NCBI GenBank assembly: GCA_965649825.1
Contig: OZ287694.1
Span: forward strand, 1,364,001-1,428,000
Length of the DNA: 64,000 nt
Origin: Penicillus capitatus
Taxonomy: Eukaryota > Chlorophyta
Direction: 5' to 3'
This document shows, piece by piece, positions 12,801-24,852 of this stretch (within the stretch, counting starts at the first letter, position 1; each line of letters begins with the position of its first letter). The notes beneath the pieces were generated by a model. The model saw only the letters and a list, made by a program, of their open reading frames with translations. It had not been told where the DNA came from and did not search any database. The translations under genes were made by a program, and so were the position numbers.

Positions 12801-13712
12801 ACGACATCCTAGAGCCACGTTGGATGCGACATCTGCTGTTTGGCACCAATGCCAATGCAGCGACAGAGGACAAAAGACTCTCACTCTTCTGGCCATGGTT
12901 TCGTTGTTTTGGCGCAGCTCCTCAATCGCAGATGTACGCCTTGGCCAAAAGTCTCATCGATTCTGGCAAGATGCTGAAATTGGATGAACTGCTCAAGCAG
13001 CTGAAGGCAGGCGGTCATCGCGTCCTGCTCTTTTCCCAGATGACGATGATGATGAACATTTTAGAAGATTACCTCAGTTTCCGACGATATAGGTATCAAC
13101 AACTGCATCAATGACCTGTCGATATCAACGGTGTGCAGGTATCTGCGTTTGGATGGGCAGTCAATGATCTCTGATCGCCGAGACATGGTACACCACTTTC
13201 AGACGAATCCAGATATCTTTGTCTTTCTCCTTTCCACGCGTGCTGGAGGTCTGGGCATCAATTTAACTGCAGCCGATACCGTAATCTTCTACGAATCCGA
13301 TTGGAATCCGACAATGGATTTGCAAGCGATGGATCGAGCGCATCGTCTCGGCCAGACGAAAGATGTGACTGTCTATCGTTTCGTCTGTCGTGAGACGATC
13401 GAAGAGAACATCATCCGTCGCGCCCGGGAGAAAGAGACCGTGCAGCAGCTGGTGATGACGGGACAGATGATGAAAGATGCCACCGATGTGTTCGCTCCGG
13501 AAGATGTCGTGTCCATTCTGTTGAGCAATAAAGATCAGCAGCAGATGACACAGCAGAGAAGGACAGGACTGTTTAAGCGATGGCCAATGGACAAGAAAAA
13601 GACCAAAATTCTGATGAAGGGCGAGAGCATCGAGATTTCGCATGACAACGATGGAGAGAAACGTAAGGCGGACGCCACGTCGCAACAGAACAAGAAAAAA
13701 CGTCGGCGCTGA
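9870..13712 (+). CDS. INO80: INO80 chromatin-remodelling ATPase
   Basis: Large gene with about nine short introns (46-60 nt). The N-terminal half holds a DBINO domain ('[17 protein letters not shown]' and '[18 protein letters not shown]'). The Snf2 ATPase follows: '[15 protein letters not shown]' (Walker A), '[16 protein letters not shown]', 'LILDEAQAIKS' (DEAQ box, joined across an intron) and '[17 protein letters not shown]'. The Ino80-type insertion comes next, then the second RecA lobe: '[10 protein letters not shown]', '[16 protein letters not shown]', '[19 protein letters not shown]' and '[16 protein letters not shown]'. The protein slides nucleosomes and exchanges H2A.Z within the INO80 complex. 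The introns at about 11535-11587 and 11678-11728 both carry TTGATGTGAC. The intron near 12380 carries GGTCACTCTTTTTT; its exact limits are unresolved. Confidence 0.94.
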
Positions 13713-14356
13713 GACGTGGCGTTCGTATGTTGTTCCCAAAGGGAATTGTCTTTCATTTTGTGGAACAGCTTGTAAAGACACGCGTCGTGACGCACTGAGC
13801 GGCTTCGTAGTAGCTTGATGCTGGGTGCATGCTATATCATCACGGCCATTACCGCGGATTTCTTGTAGCGATACTCACAGCACACGTGTTCACTTACTAT
13901 TTAGGCGGCATTCTATAACGAGCGTTGTCGAATAACATCCACGAACTTTGTTTGTTAGTTTATCTCGAATACTTCGTTGAAGCGTTCTCTGTTTATTCAA
14001 TCTCTGCTCCGTCGCGCATGGTTTGCAAATCTCCCTCTTACGAAGAGGCGGAACAGAGAACCTCGGGACGCGACACCAGCATCCTAACAACGAGGAGTCT
14101 CGGCGCCCGTTCTCCGCCTTGTCCGTTATCTCTTGTCAGCAGACTCAGTACAAACCCTCTCAATTCCACACCATCTCACTCGAAGATTGATGCAGGCTTC
14201 AACAAAACGCATTTGGCCTCAGAGTCGACTGCGCCATTTCAGCGTTCCTTCCTACAACAACAGACCATTCGTTTCGATCTTCGTCACAAGTACGTCCGTC
14301 GTCGCGGTGCGTCGACAGCACGGAGGGACGGTTTGGACTATAGGACTGAGAACGTC

Positions 14357-17300
14357 ATGGACCGAAGAGGAAATCTAGGTAACAATGTTGTAAGCGCCGG
14401 ACCGAGCGAGCCGTCGACCTCTTCGAAGCTGCAGCTCAAGTAACGCCGATGCCGCGGCACATCATAGACTGACCCATCCTTGTGCCTTCAGACGGTCTCT
14501 TCTGGCAGCACGGGATCACAATAGCTTTGTGCGTAACGTGGATTTGACGATTCAGTATATCAACCCAGATGTCTTCGTCTCAGACGACATCATCATCCCA
14601 GAACAAATCGCTCGGCTAACAAAGACCGTGGATGAAGATGAAAAGCGACTGCGAGAAATCGACGTGGAATACCGCGGAGAGAGTGTTTGGAAAGATGCCT
14701 CGCAGTTTCTCAAGCTATTAGAAGATGGCCTATATCACGTCAGATCAGCCATGGGAGAACTCAGACAATACATTCCGGCCCCGGCCATGAGCGATGATCG
14801 ATATCGCAGAACGCCGAGTCTCGAGAGTCTGGAGTCGATAGTGTCTGAAAGGGAGGCCTGTGCACATCTCCTTAAGGTCGCCGTGCAACGCGGGTATGAA
14901 GTTATCCAGGAACGATTTACCGATTGCTTACGTCTGGTGACGGACGGCCTTCATGGAGAACCGCCGATGATCGATGCGACATCAACGACCTGCATCTCTT
15001 GTGCCTCTCAGGCCATTGCCCTGCTCGAAACGATTGTTGTTTTCGAAACCGAAACGCATGGACTGGATAGAAATCAATTTGCACTTACGATTGAGCAACA
15101 GATTCTCAAAGAGCGGCAACAGTCGCTCGTCGATATGTTTCATGCACTTTGTCGTTATTTGATGTGCCTTCATGAAAGCCTCTTTTTGACGGAGCATCTC
15201 TTCGCCAAGGGACTTCCGTCGATTCAAAAATTAAAAAGCATGGCGACGATGATGAAAAGGTGCTGGACCCATACACGGGATATCATGAAGCGGATGACGC
15301 ATACATGTCCGATGTTCAAGGAAGTGGCTCATGAGTACTTTGGTCGAGCGTTATGGCACGCCGCATCCTTGATGGCTAAAATGCAAGACGTGGACGATGT
15401 GCAGGCATTCCTGGAGCATGCCAAAATCATCTCGTACAACGCTGAAGTCGTGAGGGATGTGGTGAAAGGACAGTTATGGCTGTTGCCTTGCCTGGAGCAG
15501 ATACACAGTTTGATCTCGAGACACGTCCCCCGTCTGCAATCGCAGCTGACCGACGGCACATCCAAGCCTCAAAAAACATCCCAGCTTCTTCGCGATCTCA
15601 AGAAAGTGATGTACGACCTCGTGATGATGACTCTCGCCCGGGCCTCGTGGTTGAGCTCTTATCCGGAAACGCCTTACCTAAGGCTGGCCAAGGACATCAG
15701 AGATCAAGGGACCCTCGCCTTCGTGCTCGTTTCGAAATACACCCGCTCGAGAATTGCACTCAAGTGTGATCAGGAGTGCACTGTTGAGGTAAAGGCCCTC
15801 TTTTCAATCCATTGCTCATGATGTGACGTCATCATCTGCTGCAGGATGTTTCGCTGTACAGTGCGCTGGTCTGTGCCACGAATGAACTGCGAAATGCAAT
15901 CTTGCCCCTTCACGATCTCGTCCAGCGGCACAGCTGCATCCACGAAGAACCGGAGTCGACACTCCTGTCGCCCCACGATTCGATCGACTCTGGATGCATT
16001 AAATTCCATGAGGTGCCTTGCATTCGTCGACTGAATACCGACATCTCGATCAAACCTTACCCGGTCACGATGGACGGTTCAATTGAGTTCGAAGCGGCAC
16101 TCATAGCCGTGGAAGCGGAGGAGGCGGCTATGCTACAGCCATCATCCAGTTCACGCGACTGGATGCTGTCTCCCTGGGCAACCGATATGGATTCGGTTAG
16201 TGACGATGAGGAAGAGAAAAGAGAGTCTGCATCGAATTCGGTCGATATTATGTCCTTCCATCAAAAGTCCAAGGTGCACAGTCTCGCATCCAGTACTGCC
16301 AGTCTCGACCTGCCGACAGATTTCGTAGACATTGACGAATCCAACTCTGGCGAAGTGGACTCAGCCTTCCAGAACGGCACGGCACCTAGGAGAGAATCCA
16401 CTCGAGATGGTGCGGCGATCGCAGCAAACAAATCGCAGTCGAGATGCGAATCTCTGTCCCCATTTGAAACGCAGCAACCGGAGAAGCTCCCTGAGGCCGC
16501 CGCCGCCGGCTGGGGTGGTGGAAATACGAATAACGATGGGACAACCGAGGCTATGTCGACGGGCATCGTGGGGGTCGTTTCGTCGGGTCTCGTTAAGGAT
16601 GTCCTGGCCGTGGATTTGATTCCGGGACCCATGATCGGCAAAGGCTCCGAAGGCCACGTTCTGAAGATGTCTTATCACGAGACGCCCGTCGCTGTGAAGA
16701 TCATGAATCACACCTGCCACAGAACGCGCGAGCGATTCAAGAACGAAACCAAACTCCTCAGCAAACTCACACCCCATGACAACATCGTCAACTTCGTCGG
16801 ACGCTGTACCGATCTCAAAGCAGGGGAGCAAGACGCCGCGGCCGATCTCGTTATGGTCATGGAGTTTTGTGACCTTGGCAATCTGTACAAGATTATCAGC
16901 GAGGCCAAGTACAGCAGTGCCTCTCCATACCGCATGATGTGACGTCTCTGTTTTTAGATGGATCTGTCAGTTGAACGAGATCGGAAGAGATTTGACCGAG
17001 TTCCAGGATTGTTTTGGTTACCTGTTGTACAGCGATTGGAAACGACGTCTCGAAGTTGCACGGGATATCGCTGCCGGAGCGGCTCATATGCACCTTCATG
17101 ACATCGTCCATCGTGATCTGACGAGTTTCAATGTGGTCTTGAAGAAAGGCGATGCAGGAGAATGGATCGCAAAGATTTGCGATTTTGAACGCTCACGATT
17201 CGTCGCGCCAAATCAGACCATCCCACGCAGCGATAACATCGCCAACTCACCAGCCTGGTCCGCACCCGAAGTACTGCGCGAGGATCCCTACTCTGTTCAG

Positions 17301-17591
17301 GCAGACGTCTTTTCATTGGGCGTCATTCTCTGGGAGCTCTGGACGCTGGAAGAGCCGTGGAGACATCCAGACCAGGAGATCCGTAATCCGATGCACATTA
17401 TCCCTACGGTTGGCAACCATGGTGCCCGTCTTAAGTGCCCACCCGTAACGGATCCGCGTTGTCCGCACCTACCTCAACTGAAAGCGCTGATCGAAGATTG
17501 CTGGAATGAGGAGCCCTCTTCGAGACCCACGATGTCCGAAGCGCATCAAAGACTCGTCAGAATGATTGGAGACCACTTCCTCACGCAGTGA
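14357..17591 (+). CDS. tyrosine kinase-like (TKL) protein kinase with long helical N-terminus
   Basis: Exons are joined across introns at about 14442-14493, 15789-15844 and 16914-16962. The first about 480 residues are predicted helical with no domain I recognise; an acidic, serine-rich linker follows. The C-terminal kinase domain has 'MIGKGSEGHV' (glycine loop), 'VAVKIM' (ATP lysine), 'FKNETKLLSKL' (helix C glutamate), 'IVHRDLTSFNVVL' (catalytic loop) and 'DVFSLGVILWELWTLEEPW'. The metal-binding motif reads 'CDFERSRF', so the DFG glycine is glutamate. 'HRDLTSxN' catalytic loops are common in TKL kinases. Start uncertain: ATG 14357 is the nearest to the conserved part, and the same frame is open back to 14018 or further. 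Two of the introns carry ATGATGTGACGT. Confidence 0.8.
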
Positions 17592-19472
17592 TTCAAGCTC
17601 AAACCACGTTTCCTACCACCGCATCAACGTTTAATGTTATGACTATGTTCGTCGTGTATCAGCTTCTCAATTCTTGTGCATTCATGAACTGGGACATACT
17701 TGTGCGCGCCGCCTGCACTGATTAGGTTGCATTTGAGGGTTGGATTGTGAACGAGCTCCATTATCGTCGTGCAGTTTCTGTTATGTGCGTTTATGACACG
17801 ATCGCAATGTCTTAGTCTCTGTGGATCAAACCGCTTTGAGAAAAACAAACCGAATCTGCATTCATCATTTTGCCATTAGTTTCGTGATTCTACCCGTTGG
17901 CCTTGAACACACATATGGAAACGTTGAGGTGTCGGCGGTTTTGCAAAGGGTACTGTGCATTGAAAGAATCTTTAAAATGGCTGGTCGTTTTGAGCGTTTC
18001 CATGGATGACGAGATCTCGCGCATCGAATGACGACACGTGCGGTGACGGACGAGATCGCCGGGCGACTCGCCTCCCTGGTTGTCTGCAACGTTCGCGAGC
18101 AGAGGTCACAATCTTGACAAGACACTTGATGTGACGTCTGTACAACATAACATTCACCACTGCATTGTAGATGGGATCGGGCGCCATCTCGAAGAAGGCT
18201 GCGATCGATCGCAATGCGGCGGAAAAAAGCTAGAGAATCGATCGATGATGAACAGCGGCTGTGATCAGGCGTCGATCAGGAGTCGTGCATGCTAGTGTAC
18301 CATTTGCCATCTATCTGTCTGGTGGAATGCATGAGCGGGTAAACGGGTGATCGCGCGAACGGGTGTTTGTGTCCTTTTGTATTGGCAATGCTCGTGAACA
18401 TGCTGTCTGTTATGTAGGTCCGTTACACTGTCATCAGCTTTCTAGGACAAGAGTCCGGTAAAGGAGACGCTAAACAAAAAGATCAGCTTCATTCTGCCAT
18501 CAGGCTCATGGTGACTTTCCTTCAATGCCCATGTAACGAAAGAATGTTTACCCACCACCTATAATGACCGTTTACACGGGAATTGAGGCGATGCCATGAG
18601 GTACTGTATGTCATTGTCTTCCTGGAGCACCTGCGAAGCTTTGACAAAAAACGAGATCGGCGCTCCAAAGCTCTATAACCTCATTAACCGTGCCGACCAA
18701 AATGCAAAAGAGAGAGCGAGAGTGTGTGTACACGTCGTCATCAGATAAGTAGTCAGGACTCAACTCAAAGTGAAAATCTAGTTGCACATCATCGCTGGAA
18801 ACCTTCCACTGAAACGTCTTCCATCAACAAGGAAAATGCTGCTTCTCGATACAATAATGAATAAAGGCTCCACCTTTCATGCATTTCCAGTGATGCCAAT
18901 AACAATCCAATCGTCCACCCACGGGGCCGTCACGAGGGAAAGATTTCCAGGCAGGAATAAAAGACAGGTTAGAGTGCGCACAGGAAGATAGATCGATAAG
19001 CACACACACAATCTTTATGAGAGAGGGAAACATCGTTTCCATGATCCATCCTTGTTTTTTTGAAGTGGACGGAGTTGATTCAAATCCCAAGAGAATACAA
19101 CGATAACATCAACATCAACAACAACACACATAACAGAGATAGCAGATGAGTCTGACTCGGATCTTGCTTTAAAAGGGAAAGGCTTCCTGCAGACTCATCG
19201 CCAAAAAATAAACTGGTATCTTGATGCATCCATTCATCGGGTGTGAGCTATCAAAGACTTTAGGAGCACTGTCACGCACTCGCAGATGGGGTGAAACAAG
19301 ACATGAATGAAAAAGGAGAACAAACGAACAAACAAACATACGAACAAACAGTCGACCGACCGACCGATCGATCGATCGACCGGACACAGATCAAACAAGT
19401 CAAACAACTGGACATTATAAAAAACAAATGCGTGACACGCTTTTTTTTGCTCTTCTCGATACGTGGGCCTTA
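17592..19472. other. gene-poor stretch of 1.9 kb
   Basis: No protein family is recognisable. A block at 18128-18135 (GATGTGAC inside TTGATGTGACGTC, + strand) looks like the intron motif seen elsewhere and is followed 37 nt later by a plausible acceptor (TTGTAG, 18167-18172), so a small unannotated + strand gene around 18030-18290 is possible. From 19320 to 19383 there is simple sequence: an ACAAACAA-type run followed by GACC/GATC tetranucleotide repeats. Confidence 0.4.
19355..19383. repeat. GACC/GATC tetranucleotide microsatellite
   Basis: A run of GACC units passes into GATC units immediately after an A/C-rich run. It sits in the 3' flank of the RRM gene and has no coding content. Confidence 0.8.
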
Positions 19473-20736
19473 TTAGGAGATCTGGAGGACAGACAGCTCA
19501 AGGTATCTGTTCTGCAAGTATTGACGATTTTTTTCACGGACTGCGCGTCTAGCCTCGTCGGGAGACACAAAGGTAATCCAACCCTCTCCGCTTGAACGCC
19601 CCGAGGTGTCTTTATCGATCTGTACCGATGTCGGGATGAAATTGAACGATTGAAAAAACTCTCGGATCTCATGCTCTGTCACGCGGAACGGCAGACCACG
19701 TACCCGTACAGTACTACCATCATTCGTGAAGTGACGAATGTGTGAGAAGGGACTCGAGACAAATGGATGAGATCTGAGAGAGAGATTAGAAGGCAATGTC
19801 ATCGCAGGCATCGCCGATGGGCCCATGCTCCATGGCATGCCACTTGGCGCCAGATGAAAACCTCTACACACAGCATCACATCCACCTGTCACATCATCAA
19901 CATCGTGATCTTTCGATGCTTACGGCGCTGGAGGTGTCGTCATGGATCTGTTCAGAGTTGGGTTGAGTCCCATTTGTGGGAGATACGTTTGTGGGGCGAA
20001 GCCCGGAAGCCCGTACAGCGCAGCCGCAGGGAGCCCCATAATTGACCGCGGCTTTGGCGTCTTCGGAATCGCAGCTGTTCCGAATTTGACCTGATCCTCC
20101 ATTTCCTGCTTAGGCACGTGAAGCAGCTTCACATACCTATCGCCAATATACTCCCCATTCTTTTGCATCGCCTGTAACAAGACAGCCATCGCAACGAGGC
20201 AGATGATCTTTTCTTAGAACGCTTGCTTACACGCAATGCCTCCTCCGTTGAGTCAAACTCTGCAAATGCCTAGAGAACGCACAACACGATGCGAGATGCG
20301 TGCGATGACGGCGTTGCTATGTGGAAAATTTTACCAGTCCACTTGGCCGTCCGTCCGATTCGAGCACGAAAGCAACTTTCCGAATTTCGTATTCGCTGAA
20401 GAAGTCGTAGATTTCTTGCTCCGTTGTCGAATAAGGCAGTCCTTTGAGCTTCAGAACACAACTGTCGGACATCGGGACACTGCGCAGTTTGTTCGGCGCT
20501 GGCGCTGAGCAGAAACTGTGTGGCGCCGCTGCCAAAGGCACGCTCATGAGAGGGTGCGGTTTGTAGAGGACGTTATCCGGGGTCACGCCAGTCGGGATGT
20601 TCAGCGAGTAGTCTGGCGGCATAAAAGTCAAGCCAGGTCCAGCTCCGGCGGCAAAGAGTCCCGTCGTATCTGAAGCGAGAAGCTCGTTCGTCGGCGCCAT
20701 ACGTAGATTCTCTTTCGTCGGACACAAGACAGACAT
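19473..20736 (-). CDS. hnRNP F/H-like RNA-binding protein with two RRMs
   Basis: Four exons. After an N-terminal linker rich in Pro, Ala and Gly, RRM1 reads 'VLKLKGLPYSTTEQEIYDFF' and continues across two introns through 'AFAEFDSTEEAL' and 'GDRYVKLLHVPKQEM'. A Pro/Leu-rich linker follows, then RRM2: 'TVRVRGLPFRVTEHEIREFF', 'GEGWITFVSPDEARRAV' and 'NRYLELSVL'. The motif 'RGLPxxxTExEIxxFF' is diagnostic of quasi-RRMs (hnRNP F/H, ESRP, GRSF1), which bind G-rich RNA and regulate splicing. The intron between the linker and RRM2 exons (about 19863-19920) carries GATGATGTGACAGG. A further copy of the block at 20867-20874 lies upstream and may mark a 5'-UTR intron. Start taken at 20736. Confidence 0.85.
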
Positions 20737-20911
20737 ACTCTGAAGTCGAATGCGGGCAGAGAAATGGAGAAAGCGCGAGTGGATGAAACTGCGTTGCACA
20801 GATGACAGGAGGTCCGCAAACAAACACGTCAGCAACAGCGATCAGTGAAACGCGCAAACGATGGCTGTCACATCATCGGCTCCTTTATTACATCGACGCT
20901 TGCAGCTCAAT

Positions 20912-21380
20912 TCAGTACTCTGCCCAACCACCATTGCCGCCGAGTTGCTCAATCACGCAGTCAATGATATCGCCTTCCTCCATCTCCACGTCTTGAGGCG
21001 TCTGGTCTTCGCGGATGCGCTCTCCTTCGAAGAGAAAACGCACTTGGTTCACTTGGTAATGCTTCTTCTGACAAAAGGCCAACATCACCTGCATCCATAT
21101 TGAACCCATGTAGCCACCCTCACCTCAACCCGACCACCATTACCTTTTCAAACTTTGTATTTTTGCGCACTTTGAACTGAAGACCCGCTCCGGACTGGTC
21201 ACGTACAACGATATTGATGGGCTCAGCCTTTTCGGTTTTTTGGCGAGATGCTTGTTCGTTCGGTGCTTCGGTCGCGGGGTCCGTTGTCAGTCTTTCGGCA
21301 GGAGCCTCTTCTGTTTGTGGCTGTTCGGACGTGGCATTGAGTTCGCTGTCGGCTTGTGGAGCCTCGCCATTGTCCGCCAT
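20912..21380 (-). CDS. SUMO (small ubiquitin-like modifier) precursor
   Basis: Two exons with a 56-nt intron. An N-terminal extension of about 45 residues rich in Glu, Pro, Ala and Thr precedes the ubiquitin fold: 'INIVVRDQSGAGLQFKV', 'VNQVRFLFEGERIREDQT' and 'PQDVEMEEGDIIDCVIEQL'. It ends 'LGGNGGWAEY'. Processing after the first Gly-Gly would remove a seven-residue tail. Most SUMOs end in QTGG, whereas here it is QLGG. The acidic patch 'DVEMEEGDIID' is the usual E2/SENP-facing surface. The protein would be conjugated to target lysines through the E1/Ubc9 pathway. Start at ATG 21380, which gives the shortest extension that keeps the fold. Confidence 0.92.
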
Positions 21381-22100
21381 ATCTGATGCACATACACAAA
21401 CAGCACGGCACAACGCAGCGGCCGCGGAGAAGCGACGTGAAAGAGCCCAAGCCGCCAAAGCTACGTTAACGTGAGGAACGAAGTCGCACGGAAACCAAAA
21501 GCGCATGAGAACGAAAACCGCGTCGACGACCGCGAACGCTCTCGTTTTGTGAGCTACCTGGACGATCCTTTACGTGCTCTGGACTCGCACAGTGATAAAC
21601 ACACAGAAACGTTTGCTTTGGAAGGTTCCCACCGCTATGACGTGATGAAATGGTCGGGTAATTGTTAGACGGCGAACAAACGCACACATCTGTACGTTCG
21701 TTCGTTTACTCGATCAACGACGTGGATGCGATGCGATGCGATGGGAGCCAGGTGGAATGGAGTCAACAGCCGTTTAAACAGTTAGCCTGTCACCTCAGTA
21801 AAAAAAGAGTGCGTTTGTGACACGTGTGATCAAAATGATGAGCAACCGACCACCCACGAGATACCCAATCTCTGCCTCCCAAGGCTGAGATCAATCACTT
21901 GAATACCCCCATCGTTCTCATGCGACGTTTATGAAAACACGTTCATGTCAATGCACCCACGACACGGATACTGCATCTATGCCCCCTCGCGTCCCAGGAT
22001 CTTAAAAAAAAGTTCATCTGCTCCAAAGTCAGAGCCCGCTCTTACCGCGCATTCTGCCAGTTCCTGGATCGGGTTTGACATAGCACGTTCGATACGTGGC
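21381..22100. other. intergenic, no recognised gene
   Basis: Short open frames on both strands show no family resemblance. This is the shared flank between the SUMO start and the 3' end of the SBP-box gene. Confidence 0.5.
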
Positions 22101-23242
22101 CTAGAGGAGCATCCCGCTCGTCGGAGATGGCTCGCGGAGGGGCATTACGCAGGTGGTATTGGTCTCGTTAGTGGACTGAGCTCTCTCGAGTGTTTGTTGG
22201 GAGGATGGATCACGCTCGATGGATTGGGGCACTGGAGAGAACATCAGGCAAGGATTGACATCAGGCTGTTGGAGAAACTGAACGCATCTCGATCTTCCAT
22301 CGCTATAAAGCTTTTCGACATTCGCAGAATGCGCATTCACGTCGCGAACAGCATTGACATAGACGAGATGCTGCGAGGGAATGCCGACAGAAGACATGCT
22401 CAAGTAGTTTGTTTGCTTCGTCGCCTTGTTGCAGCCATTCAGTTTCTTGCGCCGTCGCATGTTGTGGCGCTGTAATCTGGACAGACATCATTCCTCATAC
22501 AGGATTGATGTGACAGGCGATCTGTGAACTTACCGTGTTCGGCAGCTGCGTTTGTTGTTATCGAACTCACTCAGATTGTGAAATCGCCCACATTGTTGAC
22601 AGAACCGCTGCTGTTGCCCGTCCTTTATGATGGAACTGACTTTGAGATGATACTGGCATATCTTATAGCGAATGTGATACTCTTTGAGTCCCTGCAGGCA
22701 CGCCGTGCAGCCCTCGACCTGACAGGTGTACGGCTGACTCGGCTTACCCGAACCTTTGCGTCCACGTCCCTGTCAACATCTCCATCGTCACACAGAGCAA
22801 CTGGGAAGCATGATCATCCTACGCGTTTTGCTTTCGGCTTTCGTGTGCTCGAAGTCTCGGATGAGCCGTTGTCGTCCGTCGAACGGGCTTTGACCGATTC
22901 TTCGCCAATCGATTTTGAACGGGGTTCGTTCTGCTTAAGGTGATGGGCAAAAAGAGATCCACATAGAGCATTTGTTTGGAGAGAGGCATCAGTGGAAGCT
23001 TCTTTTTCGTCCGTTTTCAAGGAATCTTTTGAAAACATGTTCGAAGGAAGAAGATCCAATGCCGCCGGCAAGGAAAGGGGGTTCGACGATGGTTGCTTGT
23101 CCAGCGGCAACTCATCGGAACACTTCGACTCAAACGGCACGCCAGACACAGTCTGCATCCAAAAGAGCACGAGCGTGAGATACGGAGAAGGGGAAAAGAA
23201 CGAGGGACACGTACTGTCGTTGTTGCTGCTGCTGACGTCCAT
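22101..23242 (-). CDS. SBP-box (SQUAMOSA promoter-binding) transcription factor
   Basis: Three exons. The second, between a 53-nt and a 57-nt intron, encodes almost the whole SBP DNA-binding domain. The first zinc site is C-x4-C in 'CQVEGC' with 'CQYH' after 'LKEYHIRYKI'. The second is in 'QRFCQQCGRFHNLSEF' with the final Cys in 'NKRSC', so all eight zinc ligands are visible. The bipartite nuclear signal 'KRSCRTRLQRHN' with 'MRRRKKL' completes the domain across the last intron. SBP proteins bind GTAC-core sites; in algae the known example is CRR1, the copper-response regulator of Chlamydomonas. The N-terminal region is Ser/Asp-rich. The downstream intron carries CTGTCACATCA in sense orientation, opposite to most other introns. 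Start at 23242 is tentative. Confidence 0.87.
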
Positions 23243-23333
23243 TCCATGTCGTCCCCTTGTTCGTTCTGCATCGGGATCGGATGTCGTCCGTCTGCAGCAG
23301 TCAAGAAACGAAGCAGATGTAACTGCAGGCAGT

Positions 23334-24511
23334 TCAGACGTGGTGAGATGAGCAGGAAAGAGGGGGTATGGGGTGGGTTACTTCGTCGGACTGTGTAGGG
23401 GGTCTTGATTGAATGCAGATCAAGACATCCTTGAAATGCACAAATCTGGAAGGATCTCTCGTTATCCATAAGTAGGCAGCCTTGTACAAGGTCTTTTTGC
23501 TGATGGCTCCAAGTTTCGGACTTCCAAGCATCGCTGTAAGATTTTCCAAAGACAGATCATAGAAGCCGGGGGAATCGATGACATTTTTCAAATCCAGAGA
23601 CGCTACGTAGAGAGATTTAATGGCGATATGCTCGACTTTGTGCCTTTGAGCTTCGGCAAAGAAGAAACAACACGTATGGGTATTCAGTTGCATGTGAATG
23701 TACAGGCTCGCGGTCGACTCCAACTCATCACAACCGTACAACACCGCCGCTGCTAGCAACTGGACTGCGTTCTGCATCTGAACGTTGCAGCGATTTGTGT
23801 AGAGGTACTGAAGCATGGCATGAAGACATGCCGGTTCAACATCGTTACAGTAGATCTCCTCAGCTGCTTCTTGCGAGAGCATGTGATTGAACTTCCGACT
23901 TCCAGCCGAGAGAACAAGACGATGAGCAGCAGTCCTTTTTCCAGCGGCATCGACGAGGGTAATATCCGAGAACTTTGCACACTTATAGAATTGTCCAAAA
24001 CCCTGCGCAACGACTGTCGCGGCCGCATCCTACAGATACATTTCCGGATGTCATCGCTTTGTTATCATCGACGGCTCGCGTCGAAACAACGATCGTGCGC
24101 ATTCGTTAACGACAAGGGCGTGTTCGTCGAAGAGACACGTGGGGAGAATCCGATAATGAAGAGACGGGACGGACTCCATGCGAGCGTTCGTTCGCCAACC
24201 GTGGCGCGCTGTCTGGCAGTCGGTCGGTACGTCCCGCGTCTAGTTTCGTTGCAATAAACCAACCGCAAGTCGTTATACGTGGGAGGAGCATTGTCGAACA
24301 AGAGTTTCCCTCTCCGTCGGCTCCAGTCGTCCAAGAGCGACTGTCTAGGAAAGGCCGCGGTAATGACGAATCCGTCAACGTCAAGCTGGCCACTATTATG
24401 AAGAGCGTGCATTGAATAACGGCGTTGTGAGGGAGACGACGATCGTGTTGCGTTTCTTACTGTGTTGGGGTCATGACGCGTGCCGCTGTGATCTTTCATT
24501 CTGTCGGCCAT
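23334..24511 (-). CDS. BTB/POZ-BACK domain protein
   Basis: An N-terminal exon from ATG 24511 ('MADRMKDHSGTRHDPN') is followed, after a splice in the 24000-24100 region, by a BTB domain: 'FSDITLVDAAGKRTAAHRL', 'LSAGSRKFNHML', 'HAMLQYLYTNRCNVQM' and 'LAAAVLYGCDELESTASLY'. A BACK-like helical region follows ('FAEAQRHKVEHIAIKS', 'LENLTAMLGSPKLGA', 'LYKAAYLWITRDPSRF'). BTB-BACK proteins are usually substrate adaptors of CUL3 ubiquitin ligases. No Kelch, NPH3 or MATH domain is seen, though the N-terminal exon is unassigned. The 3' end is uncertain: an intron near 23410 may lead to a further short exon. Confidence 0.75.
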
Positions 24512-24852
24512 GTTAAACGACGACGCAAAAAAAGAAACGAGACGTCTTCGGCGGCGCCTATAAATGAGGCTGGACAGCGGGACTCGGAAAATAAACAAAC
24601 AAAAGACAGCACAAAAATCAAGAAATGCCGACGCTTTAAAAGCTCGCAGCAGTACGCTGGCAATACGCAGTGAAAGGAAAAATCGTTCTCCTGGCGAGTA
24701 CTTCATTTTTTCGTTCAATAGGAATCCACAGAACGTAGTACGGTGCAGCAGTACTGCTTGCATAGATACGCAACGGTGCCTCGTTAGATTCCTTCATCCT
24801 TGGAAAAGCATACAGACTAACCGACAGGTAACAGCTCTTAGCTGCTGCGCGT

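Noticed and set aside
15820-15831. TGACGTCA as a CREB/ATF-type promoter site
   Set aside because: It lies inside an intron of the kinase gene and is part of the recurring intron block, so no promoter role is supported.
16936-16962. An apparent 19-nt intron starting at GTGACGTC in the kinase gene
   Set aside because: A GT donor further upstream gives a normal 49-nt intron and a better kinase sequence (ISEAKWICQLNE).
18030-18290. Small + strand gene joined by an intron with TTGATGTGACGTC
   Set aside because: The flanking exons give no recognisable protein in any phase, so only the motif is reported.
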